Source: Hydrogenophaga sp. PBL-H3
GTDB lineage: Bacteria; Pseudomonadota; Gammaproteobacteria; Burkholderiales; Burkholderiaceae_C
Direction: 5' to 3'
DNA length: 64,000 nt
Assembly: GCF_010104355.1 (NCBI RefSeq)
Contig: NZ_CP044974.1
Coordinates: 40,809 to 104,808 of the forward strand
In this document: positions 35,420 through 42,918 of the stretch, piece by piece
Layout of the letters: the number at the start of each line of letters is the position of its first letter
Position numbering within the stretch: position 1 is the stretch's first letter
Translations under genes and position numbers: made by a program
The notes under the pieces: model-generated
What the model saw: only the letters and a program-made list of their open reading frames with translations
Database searches by the model: none
Told to the model about the DNA's origin: nothing

Positions 35420-35955
35420 TGACACTTGAGGGGCGCTTTCCGCGCCACCGGCCGAGCTGGCCGACCCCCTTCCTTGGCGTAAAACCTGCGGCGGTGGAGC
35501 TGCTGCGATGCTTGAGGATCGCGCGGCCGGTCGAACCGCGGCGACCTGGTTGGGGAGTGTGAGGGGGCTTTGCCCCCTCGCAAGCTCTCGAACTTACTGC
35601 CTTCCGCCAGGCGCTTGCGCCTGGCTCTCCTAAGCCGTAGCGCCGAAGGCGCTCCATTGTGGGGTGAGGCCGCAAGGCGGCCGAGGGGCGTAGCCCCTGG
35701 GGGGATGGGAGGCCGCTTGCGGCCGGGTGGGATCGAGAAGGGGGGTTTCCCCCCTTCGGCGGCCGGTCATGCTGCGCGGTAGCTTGGGCCGTGTTGCCGT
35801 TTTTTTCGCCAGCCTCTGGTTAAAACTACCTGGTTATATAAAAAGGTTATAAAGACGGTTAAAAACCTGGTTAGCATGACCGAAAAACGCGCGTAAACCG
35901 TTGTCACGCCAAGGAAAAGCGCGAAGAGGCCGCCCCTCAAGTGTCAATGGATAAG
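35420..35955. other. oriV: IncP-type oriV remnant
   Basis: Two copies of the IncP iteron core TGACACTTGAGGGGC: direct at 35420-35434 and inverted at 35932-35946. Between them are GC-rich hairpins (e.g. GGGGGCTTTGCCCCC near 35567) and an AT-rich stretch (35815-35880) with repeated GGTTAAAA and CCTGGTTA words. The main iteron cluster of IncP plasmids is absent; IS1071 copy C begins at 35956, so the origin appears cut. trfA is not in the window. Confidence 0.68.
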
Positions 35956-38900
35956 GGGGTCTCCTCGTTTTCAGTGCAATAAGTGACGGTACGCAAAGCT
36001 AGCACTGGCGCGGGGGTGGTCTGGGTAGACCGTTGATTTCATTGACTTTCCTGTTCGCTTTGTAACGGGTATGGTGGCCTCCCACTTTTGAGGTTCACGA
36101 TGCAGGGTTGGCACACAACGTTTTTGGGGATGCGTGGGCTCCCCCGCGATATCAGCGACTTCGAGATGAAGGCATTTTTCACCTTCGATGGTGCCGAGCG
36201 CGACGCAATCAATGCACGCCGAGGTGATTCCCACAAGCTTGGTCTGGCGCTCCATATTGGTTTCCTGCGCATGAGTGGGCGTTTGCTCGGTGCCTTTCGG
36301 GTAATTCCAGTAGCCTTGTGGCGCCACCTTGGCAACGAGCTTGGCATTGCAGCACCAGAAGTCGCCTCGCTGAGAGCCATGTATGAACGCGGGCGCACGC
36401 TATTCGATCACCAACAAGTAGCCTGCACGGTCCTTGGATTCCAGTGGATGAGCGAGCACCAGCGCCGCTCACTGGTACGTGAACTGCGCGACGAAGTGGC
36501 GCGCTGCGCCGACCGCGATCAGCTACTCGTGCGGGCGCGTCAATGGCTGTACAAGAACAAGCTGGTGATCGTGCACGAGCGGGCAATTCGGACACTGATT
36601 GCGGCGGCACTTGCCCAGCTTGAAGTTGAAACAGGCACCGCCATCGCCGCCAGCGTTGATCCAGCAACACTTGATCGCTGGCGAGCCTCAGTTTCAGAGC
36701 TGCGCCCAGATGGACAAACCCAGCAGAGTTGGCTATGGGCTGCACCGGCGAAACACTCAACCCGCCAAATCAGCGAGGTACTGGAGCGCATCGACCTGCT
36801 TTACACGCTGGACGTTCATAAGCACCTGGCAGACATCCCCGATCTCATCTTGCGCCGCTACGCGCGCCGACTTGTCTCCAGGCCGCCCTCAGCCGGAGCC
36901 AAGATCAAAGAGCCAGCGCGCACCGTGGAGGTCGCATGCTTTCTTCGGTATTGCCTGTTCACCACCACAGACCAGTTGATCCTTATGGTGCAGCGCCGGA
37001 TCGCCGATCTGTGGCGTCAGGCTGCCGCCGATGTCCCCGCTACCGTCAATTGGGCCGCAATGTACAAAACGCTGCTCGGCGAACTTGTTGCCTTGAGCGC
37101 GCAAGGTGCGGTGCCAGATGCTGAGTTGCGTGCCCGTCTTGAAGCCTTGATCACCGAAACCCAGAAACGCAAACCACCGAGCAGGGCCTCCCTGGTCCGC
37201 GAGGGATTGATTGATGGAATTCGCCCCGTGCGGTCGTTGCTCGTCGCCATTGCAAAGCTGCCCTGGCAGGCCACCGGCGAGCATCCTGCCATCGAGTACC
37301 TTGCCAAGCTGCAAGCTTTATATCTCAAAGGATCCAGAAAGCTGCCAGTTGAAGTGGTGGCACCAAGTCTGGGAATGATCTGGCAGGTTTCGATCTCCAG
37401 CCCAGACCGGGAACGGGCGTTTCAGGCGTTGGAGGTGGCCACCCTGTTTGCCCTGCGCCGCGCGGTGCGCAATGGCTCGGTCTGGATTGAGCACAGCCTG
37501 AGCTTTCGGGGTCGTGCGCGCTTGTTCTTCACGGACGAGCGTTGGCAGGCAGAGTCCAAGAAACACTATGCCCGTCTATCGTTACCCAGCAAGGCTGCCA
37601 CTTTCTTGAAGCCTTTGCTGGCCAGAGTAACTGCCGGTGTCGATGCGGTGGCCGCTGCAGCCCGCAGTGGCGTACTGCGCGTGGATGATGAACTCCATTT
37701 GTCGCCATTGCCCGCAGAGGACGAAGACCCAGAAGTGACCAAGCTGCGCGCGGCTTTGGATCACCGCATCGGTGAGGTTCAATTGCCGGAAGTGATTCTG
37801 GCCGTTGACGCCCAGGTGCGCTTTAGCTGGATCATGCTCGGACGTGAGCCGCGCTCTACCGACGAGCTGCTGATGGTCTATGCCGGCATCATGGCCCACG
37901 GCACCAGTCTGACTGCGGTCGAATGCGCGCGCATGATTCCGCAATTGTCTGCCACCAGCATTCGCCAGGCCATGCGCTGGGCGCGGGACGAACGGCGTCT
38001 GAGCCAGGCCTGCCAGGCTGTGCTGGAATTCATGCAGCGACACCCGATTGCCGCCACCTGGGGGCGGTCCGATTTGGCATCTTCTGACATGATGACCATG
38101 GAGACCACCAAACGGGTGTGGCAAGCCCGGCTTGATCCTCGGCGCAACACACCTTCCATTGGAATCTACTCCCATGTAAAAGACCGGTGGGGCATCTTCC
38201 ATGCGCAGCCCTTTGTGCTCAATGAGCGCCAGGCGGGCGTGGCCATTGAAGGTGTCATCCGCCAAGAAAAGCTGGAGACCAGCCAGCTTGCTGTGGATAC
38301 CCATGGCTACACCGACTTTGCCATGTCACATGCCCGTTTGCTTGGTTTTGATCTTTGCCCGCGGTTGAAGGAACTCAAACAGCGCCACCTCTTTGTGCCA
38401 CGCGGCACCAAAGTGCCCGCAGAAATCGCTGCGGTGTGCGAAGCCAATGTCGACGTCGCTTTGATCGAAAAGCATTGGGATAGTCTGGTGCACCTGGCAG
38501 CCTCGGTCATGAGCGGACATGCCAGTGCGGTGGCAGCTCTTGCGCGGTTCGGTTCTGCCGCCCAGGGCGATCCAATCTATGAGGCTGGCGTGCAATTGGG
38601 GCGGTTGCTGCGTACGGCGTTTTTGGCTGACTACTTTGTCAAGGACGCTTTCAGGAACGAGTTGCGCCGGGTGCTCAATCGGGGCGAGGCTGTTAACGCC
38701 CTCAAGCGCGCCATTTATACCGGCCGGATCAGCCCGGCGCAGGCCAAACGTGTCGATGAAATGCAGGCTGTGGCCGATGCGTTGAGCCTGATGGCCAACA
38801 TCGTGATGGCGTGGAATACCTCACAGATGCAGGCGGTCCTGGATCGCTGGTCGAACCGCCGCCAGGTCATTCCACCGGAACTGATCGGGAAGATTGCGCC

Positions 38901-39158
38901 CACCAGGCTGGAGAGCATCAACTTGCGGGGTGTGTTTCGCTTCCCGGTTGACCGCTATGCTGACCAAATCCTGCCTTCGCGGCCAAATGCATCGATAACT
39001 GGCACCAATGGATGAAACCGACCACGGTTTGACGCCACGAATCGCAGATTTGAAAGTGAACAGGAAAGTCAATGAAATCAACGATCTACCAACACCACCT
39101 CCGCGCCAGTGCTAGCTTTTCGTACCGTCACTTATTGCACTGAAAACGAGGAGACCCC
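35956..39158 (+). mobile_element. IS1071 copy C, intact
   Basis: 3,203 bp with ~110-bp terminal inverted repeats (35956-36065 and 39049-39158), starting GGGGTCTCCTCGTTTTCAGT. Size, long repeats and a lone 971-codon tnpA match IS1071. No resolvase gene or res site is visible. Left flank ATAAG and right flank TTTCA differ, so no target duplication remains; a deletion or recombination has happened on at least one side. Confidence 0.96.
36100..39015 (+). CDS. tnpA: IS1071 transposase (Tn3 family)
   Basis: 971 residues from ATG 36100, the length known for IS1071 TnpA; the frame also has a TTG four codons earlier. The Tn3-family transposase has an N-terminal DNA-binding domain (GLPRDISDFEMKAFFTFDGAERDAIN), a middle linker and the C-terminal DDE_Tnp_Tn3 domain (VDTHGYTDFAMSHARLLGFDLCPRLK with one catalytic Asp, and the end region RRVLNRGEAVNALKRAIYTG). 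The only uninterrupted copy of the three, so probably the source of activity for all. Confidence 0.96.
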   Translation: MQGWHTTFLGMRGLPRDISDFEMKAFFTFDGAERDAINARRGDSHKLGLALHIGFLRMSGRLLGAFRVIPVALWRHLGNELGIAAPEVASLRAMYERGRTLFDHQQVACTVLGFQWMSEHQRRSLVRELRDEVARCADRDQLLVRARQWLYKNKLVIVHERAIRTLIAAALAQLEVETGTAIAASVDPATLDRWRASVSELRPDGQTQQSWLWAAPAKHSTRQISEVLERIDLLYTLDVHKHLADIPDLILRRYARRLVSRPPSAGAKIKEPARTVEVACFLRYCLFTTTDQLILMVQRRIADLWRQAAADVPATVNWAAMYKTLLGELVALSAQGAVPDAELRARLEALITETQKRKPPSRASLVREGLIDGIRPVRSLLVAIAKLPWQATGEHPAIEYLAKLQALYLKGSRKLPVEVVAPSLGMIWQVSISSPDRERAFQALEVATLFALRRAVRNGSVWIEHSLSFRGRARLFFTDERWQAESKKHYARLSLPSKAATFLKPLLARVTAGVDAVAAAARSGVLRVDDELHLSPLPAEDEDPEVTKLRAALDHRIGEVQLPEVILAVDAQVRFSWIMLGREPRSTDELLMVYAGIMAHGTSLTAVECARMIPQLSATSIRQAMRWARDERRLSQACQAVLEFMQRHPIAATWGRSDLASSDMMTMETTKRVWQARLDPRRNTPSIGIYSHVKDRWGIFHAQPFVLNERQAGVAIEGVIRQEKLETSQLAVDTHGYTDFAMSHARLLGFDLCPRLKELKQRHLFVPRGTKVPAEIAAVCEANVDVALIEKHWDSLVHLAASVMSGHASAVAALARFGSAAQGDPIYEAGVQLGRLLRTAFLADYFVKDAFRNELRRVLNRGEAVNALKRAIYTGRISPAQAKRVDEMQAVADALSLMANIVMAWNTSQMQAVLDRWSNRRQVIPPELIGKIAPTRLESINLRGVFRFPVDRYADQILPSRPNASITGTNG

Positions 39159-39368
39159 TTTCAGCGTGTCCGACAGCTTCTTGTGACTGATCGAGAAGTA
39201 CCGCTTCAACGACGGAGCGCACTCGCTCGGCCGCGTGCCCGAAGACAAGCACAAGACGGCTTCGCACGCGAGGCGCACGTCGCCAGTGAAAAGGCCATCG
39301 TCGGCCTGGGCCGCCGTGGCGCTGAACATGCCCGCGAGCGCGAGCGGCAAAAGGGCGAGCTTCTTCAT
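39159..39368 (-). pseudogene. TrbM-like protein, truncated by IS1071
   Basis: From ATG 39368: signal peptide (MKKLALLPLALAGMFSATAAQA), then DDGLFTGDVRLACEAVLCLSSG and PSECAPSLKRYFSISHKK, the cysteine-rich TrbM-family core. After ~70 codons it runs into IS1071 copy C and stops. TrbM-type periplasmic proteins accompany conjugation systems. The 3' part is lost or elsewhere. Confidence 0.82.
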
Positions 39369-39381
39369 AGTCGATTCCTCC

Positions 39382-39942
39382 TTACTGGTTGAAAACCTCG
39401 ATTTCCACGCGGCGGTTCTGCGCGCGGCCAACGGCCGTGCCGCCTTCCGCTACATGGTCGCCACCCGACAGGTAGTTGACCGATACCTTCGTCGCGGGAA
39501 CTCCACGGGCCACCAAGTAGTTCATGGCGGCTTGTGCGCGCTTGAGCGCGATACGCTCATCGCCAGCACTCGGGCGCTCGGCATCCGTGCGGCCCCTGAC
39601 CTCGATCCGGCGAGCATTCGCCAGGAGCGGCAGAAGCTCGGCTTCCTGGGCCGCCGTGGGCTGGAAGTGTGCCGAGTTGAAAGGGAAGTGAACCGTGACC
39701 GTGTGCGAAACCGGCGCGGGCGGCGGTGCTGGATGCACGACGGCCGGCACTGCGGCCGGCCGGCGTTCCAGTTCTCGCACTCGTTGCTTCGTTTCGGCCA
39801 GATCGGCCCGGAGGGACAGCACGGAGGCGGTTTCCGCGTCATTCACCGCCGTGCGGTTCGTGCCGTCCACGGTCGGCGGTTTAGGTGGCGTCGAGCACGC
39901 GGCAAGCATGGCGGCACAACTGATGATGACCAATCTACGCAT
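39382..39942 (-). CDS. OmpA-family lipoprotein of the conjugation region
   Basis: 186 residues from ATG 39942. The lipobox MLAACST after a short signal sequence predicts an outer-membrane lipoprotein. A short coiled coil (LRADLAETKQRVRELERR) and Pro/Ala linker lead into an OmpA-like peptidoglycan-binding domain (FNSAHFQPTAAQEAELLPLL, IEVRGRTDAERPSAGDERIALKRA, GRAQNRRVEIEV). It may anchor the mating apparatus to the wall. Same operon as the trbM-like gene. A 21-bp palindromic operator lies ~30 bp upstream. Confidence 0.85.
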   Translation of the reverse strand: MRRLVIISCAAMLAACSTPPKPPTVDGTNRTAVNDAETASVLSLRADLAETKQRVRELERRPAAVPAVVHPAPPPAPVSHTVTVHFPFNSAHFQPTAAQEAELLPLLANARRIEVRGRTDAERPSAGDERIALKRAQAAMNYLVARGVPATKVSVNYLSGGDHVAEGGTAVGRAQNRRVEIEVFNQ

Positions 39943-39972
39943 TTTGAACCCCTTAGTTGGTGACTTTTGCGA

Positions 39973-39993
39973 ACCAAAATTATACATCTTGGT
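39973..39993. promoter_or_regulatory. 21-bp palindromic operator (site 1)
   Basis: ACCAAAAT...ATCTTGGT, a 21-bp imperfect palindrome of the CCAAAAT-N-ATTTTGG type, upstream of the OmpA-lipoprotein gene. Equivalent sites lie at five other promoters of this half. Confidence 0.65.
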
Positions 39994-40074
39994 AGCGTTT
40001 GAGGATAGGCGCGGCGCTGAAATTGTCTTGCCCGACATGCGTCGAGCTGTCCAGGTCGGCCGACGTGCCGGCAT

Positions 40075-40302
40075 TGGTGACAAACAGATCCACCAGGTTG
40101 GATGCGTTTGTCACCACACACGGGAGCTGCGCAGCGTGCCGATGGTGACGGCCGCCGCGCCTGGCTGGGCTGGCCGTGTCACCACGTCCGGGCGATTGGT
40201 GACGGATCTCGCCGGCGCCGGCGGCGGAACTGTCACCAACGAAAGAGGCGGGCAAAAAAATGGTGACATCGAGCGCGCATCGAGGCGGCCGCGGCGTCAC
40301 CA
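40075..40302. repeat. four 42-bp palindromic elements
   Basis: Four elements of exactly 42 bp: 40075-40116, 40143-40184, 40197-40238 and 40261-40302. Each begins TGGTGAC and ends GTCACCA, with interiors that are themselves imperfect palindromes. They fill much of the gap between the lipoprotein gene and the ORF at 40434. Ten more members occur to the right. Confidence 0.88.
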
Positions 40303-40433
40303 TCAATAGACTGGCGCTATCATAATCCGCCGGTCATTTTACATAATCTATATTATATGTAGTAGGCTAAAGCCTTGTCGCGCAAGGCTTTTTGCCGTTT
40401 CCAAGACAGTTTCAGCGTGTCGTGAGGCTGCAT
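40303..40433. other. short AT-rich intergenic stretch
   Basis: Locally AT-rich (ATAATCTATATTATATG around 40344-40360), unlike its GC-rich surroundings. Possible promoter or terminator region; no gene. Confidence 0.4.
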
Positions 40434-40658
40434 TCAGGCACTGCGCGAGTACGCGCCGGCCGGCATCGACTGATCCAGTCGTGCGGCCAGTGTGGCGACC
40501 ACCGACGCCCGCGTGTTGTCGCTGGCCGGCAGTGCATCGCCAGCCAGCGCCGCGACCGCCTCGGGCGAGGCGGTGCGGATGTAGTGCAGCACCAGGGCCG
40601 GCGCGTTGTCCAGCAGAGCCTTTTCGAGCTGGTCGGCCTGTTCGTTCCAGAAGTCCAT
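40434..40658 (-). CDS. hypothetical protein, 74 aa
   Basis: MDFWNEQADQLEKALLDNAP, a wholly helical small protein without membrane segment or known motif. It lies 22 bp downstream of the LPD7-domain gene on the same strand and is probably co-transcribed. Confidence 0.65.
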   Translation of the reverse strand: MDFWNEQADQLEKALLDNAPALVLHYIRTASPEAVAALAGDALPASDNTRASVVATLAARLDQSMPAGAYSRSA

Positions 40659-40679
40659 AGTCGTGTCTCCAAGAGTGAA

Positions 40680-42077
40680 TTAACGGGTGCGCTCGGCGTT
40701 GCGCTCGACCTGCGGCCGGCTGCGCTCGGGCTGCTGCTGCGTGGTCGGAGCGGCTTTGTCGTACACCGGCACCGAGGGCACCTTGCCGGCCTTCTCGCGC
40801 TGTTCCAGCCGCTCGTTGATGGCCTTCATGATCGCGTCCCGCTGCTTCGGGTCTTTGACCTTCTCGGCCAGCACTTCGGCGGCGACGGCGGCCACCACCT
40901 TGGCCTTGTCCGACCGCTCAGGCGCTTTTTCAGGCTGCGGCGCGGCCTGGGTCTTGCCGGTGTCCTGCTGCGTGCCCTGGCGGCCTTTCTGCGCGTCCTG
41001 GCGCGTCTGCGTGGCCTCATGCTCGACTACGTTCTTCGAGCGCAGATCGCGGCGGGCTTCCAGCTCCTTCAAGTCCTTCTCCTGCGGCTTGAACCCGCGA
41101 ACCTCTATGCCGCGAAGGTTCGCTTCCATCCAGACCTCGCGCTGGAAGTCAGGATGACCGGAAACGCGAATGGTCTTCCAGCCCTTCGCCTCGGCCATCG
41201 TCGCCATCGCGTGCGCGACACGCTCATCGTTCGACGCGGACACCATGCGCGGGCCTTTGTCCTTGAAGGCCACGCGCTGCGGCTGATCCTTGAAATGGAA
41301 CTTCGCGCCGGAGACGCGGAACTGCTGGTGAACCTGCTGCATGAGTTCCACTTGCCGGTTCTTCTCGCGCTCGGTCGATACCTGTTCGGGGTAGGCGGTA
41401 TCCGCACCCGTGCGCTCGGCGATGCGATTCGCGTCGTCTTGTTCCTGGGCTTTCTCCGACAGGTTTTCAACCTTGATGCGCTTGCCCTCGGCCTGCTGCC
41501 CGAGCTGGTTTTGCTCGGCCGCAAGACGCTGCTGACGCTCGGCCTCTCGCATGCGCGCCACGCGGGCCAGTGCCTCGTCCACGTCGATTTCTTCGAGCTT
41601 TTCCGGCTCGTGCGACACGACGTTTTTCTCGGTCGGATCGTCCGGTTGCATGCGGTCAAACTCGGCCTGCTTGCGATCCTCCTTTTCGGCTATGCGACGG
41701 GCGTTTTCCTCGGGAGAAAGGCCGTACTCATTCGCCAACGCCGCGCCTTTCAGCGTGCCCTTCTCGGCCTCAGCTTCACGAATTGCCTTCGCATTTTTTT
41801 CGCCGACTGCGTTCTCCAGGTCGATGTCATCAAGACCCTTGAGCTTCGCCACGGTCTTGTTGTCCATCGTGAACGACACGTTGTAGGCGGGCTGGCCGTC
41901 CTTCTCGCCGCGTTCGTACTTCACCGCCGTGGCCGGCTTGCCGTCAATCTCGATGATGCCGACAGCAGGGCTGCGCATCGAGGCGTTCAGCTCGGTTGTC
42001 ACTTGCTTGAGTCCGTCGATTTGCTCCTTCAAGTTCGCATCGACTTCGGGCGCGTTGCCCTTGTTGATTTCAGCCAT
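40680..42077 (-). CDS. LPD7-domain protein of the transfer region
   Basis: 465 residues. The centre (~residues 235-320) shows a large-polyvalent-protein LPD7-like domain (FRVSGAKFHFKDQP, VAFKDKGPRMVSASND, RVAHAMATMAEAKGWKTIRV, GIEVRGFKPQEKD). Flanks are charged, helical and Gln-rich. LPD7 domains are often fused to relaxases and primases of conjugative plasmids, but no relaxase domain (catalytic Tyr, three-His cluster) is present here. Co-oriented with the KfrB-like gene and virD4. Confidence 0.78.
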   Translation of the reverse strand: MAEINKGNAPEVDANLKEQIDGLKQVTTELNASMRSPAVGIIEIDGKPATAVKYERGEKDGQPAYNVSFTMDNKTVAKLKGLDDIDLENAVGEKNAKAIREAEAEKGTLKGAALANEYGLSPEENARRIAEKEDRKQAEFDRMQPDDPTEKNVVSHEPEKLEEIDVDEALARVARMREAERQQRLAAEQNQLGQQAEGKRIKVENLSEKAQEQDDANRIAERTGADTAYPEQVSTEREKNRQVELMQQVHQQFRVSGAKFHFKDQPQRVAFKDKGPRMVSASNDERVAHAMATMAEAKGWKTIRVSGHPDFQREVWMEANLRGIEVRGFKPQEKDLKELEARRDLRSKNVVEHEATQTRQDAQKGRQGTQQDTGKTQAAPQPEKAPERSDKAKVVAAVAAEVLAEKVKDPKQRDAIMKAINERLEQREKAGKVPSVPVYDKAAPTTQQQPERSRPQVERNAERTR

Positions 42078-42088
42078 GTTCGCGCCCC

Positions 42089-42808
42089 TTAACGTTCGAT
42101 GCCCTTGTCAGCCTGCTTCGCAGGCTGCGCCTTGGTCGGTGCCGGCTTCGCGGCCTGCTGCGCCGCTTGCTCGCGCGGCTCGAAAGCCTGCTTCGTCACG
42201 GCTTCCATGTGCTTCAAGAACGCGGCCCGCTGGTTCGCGTTCTTGATGTTGCCGGCCGCGTATTCCTGCGCCTGGGCAAGCAACGCTTCGGGCTTCATCG
42301 TCTCCTTCGCTTCCTTGGCCTTCGGCGCTTGGTCGCGCTGCTGGCCCTGCGCCTGATCGGCCGTCGCTTCCTTCGGCTTGAACGGGTACGCCTTCGCCTT
42401 GTCGCCCGTGTAGTGAATCTGGACGTTGAAGCCGTTGAGCTGCTTCTTCGCGTCCAGCATCGCCAGCGTGGAGCCTTGCAGCTCCACCTTGTCCTTCGGA
42501 TGCACTACCGCGTAGCTGCGATCCTTGCCCACGGCCTGCACGATGAACTTGTCGTTGTTCAGGACAACGGGGCCGTAGTAGCTGCCGTTCTCCTTCGCAG
42601 CGGCAATACCGGCGCGAACTTCCTTGCCGGCGTCGTCTTTCAGCCGGTTGCCGTCAGCGTCTTTCGGGGAAAGTTTGTTGATCGCGTAGTCCCGAACTTC
42701 CTTCGGAACTTCCTCGATCTTCATCAGGTAGTCGCCCACCTGGGGGCGCTGCTTCGCGGGTTGCTTGGCCGGTGCGTTGTCGCCGGCAGGGATGGTGCGG
42801 TCATTCAT
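42089..42808 (-). CDS. KfrB-domain-like protein
   Basis: 239 residues from ATG 42808 (MNDRTIPAGDNAPAKQPAKQ). The central part (SYYGPVVLNNDKFIVQAVGKDRSYAVVHPKDKVELQG...) resembles the KfrB domain of IncP plasmids. The second half is low-complexity Ala/Gln/Lys. It lies 12 bp upstream of the LPD7 gene in the same unit. Role unknown; possibly DNA handling or stability. Confidence 0.65.
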   Translation of the reverse strand: MNDRTIPAGDNAPAKQPAKQRPQVGDYLMKIEEVPKEVRDYAINKLSPKDADGNRLKDDAGKEVRAGIAAAKENGSYYGPVVLNNDKFIVQAVGKDRSYAVVHPKDKVELQGSTLAMLDAKKQLNGFNVQIHYTGDKAKAYPFKPKEATADQAQGQQRDQAPKAKEAKETMKPEALLAQAQEYAAGNIKNANQRAAFLKHMEAVTKQAFEPREQAAQQAAKPAPTKAQPAKQADKGIER

Positions 42809-42918
42809 GGTGAAGGCTCCTATGGAGTTCAAAAAATGCGACTTGCGGTGAAGTCGCCCTTGGGCTGCGCCCGTTTTGGTAGTTGCCGACGTTCATCGAC
42901 ACATACCAAATTCATGCC

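Noticed and set aside
28470..35955. IncP control region as a second clean IS1071 cointegrate target between copies B and C
   Set aside because: Inner flanks differ (TCGTC after B, ATAAG before C) and both kfrA and oriV are truncated, so a simple cointegrate does not explain it.
25265..39158. IS1071 pair as a catabolic composite transposon
   Set aside because: The DNA between copies B and C is plasmid backbone; no degradation or resistance genes are present.
42841..42918. A seventh 21-bp operator between virD4 and the KfrB-like gene
   Set aside because: TTTTGGTAG and ACATACCAAAT are present but about 30 bp apart and in the wrong order for the 21-bp palindrome.
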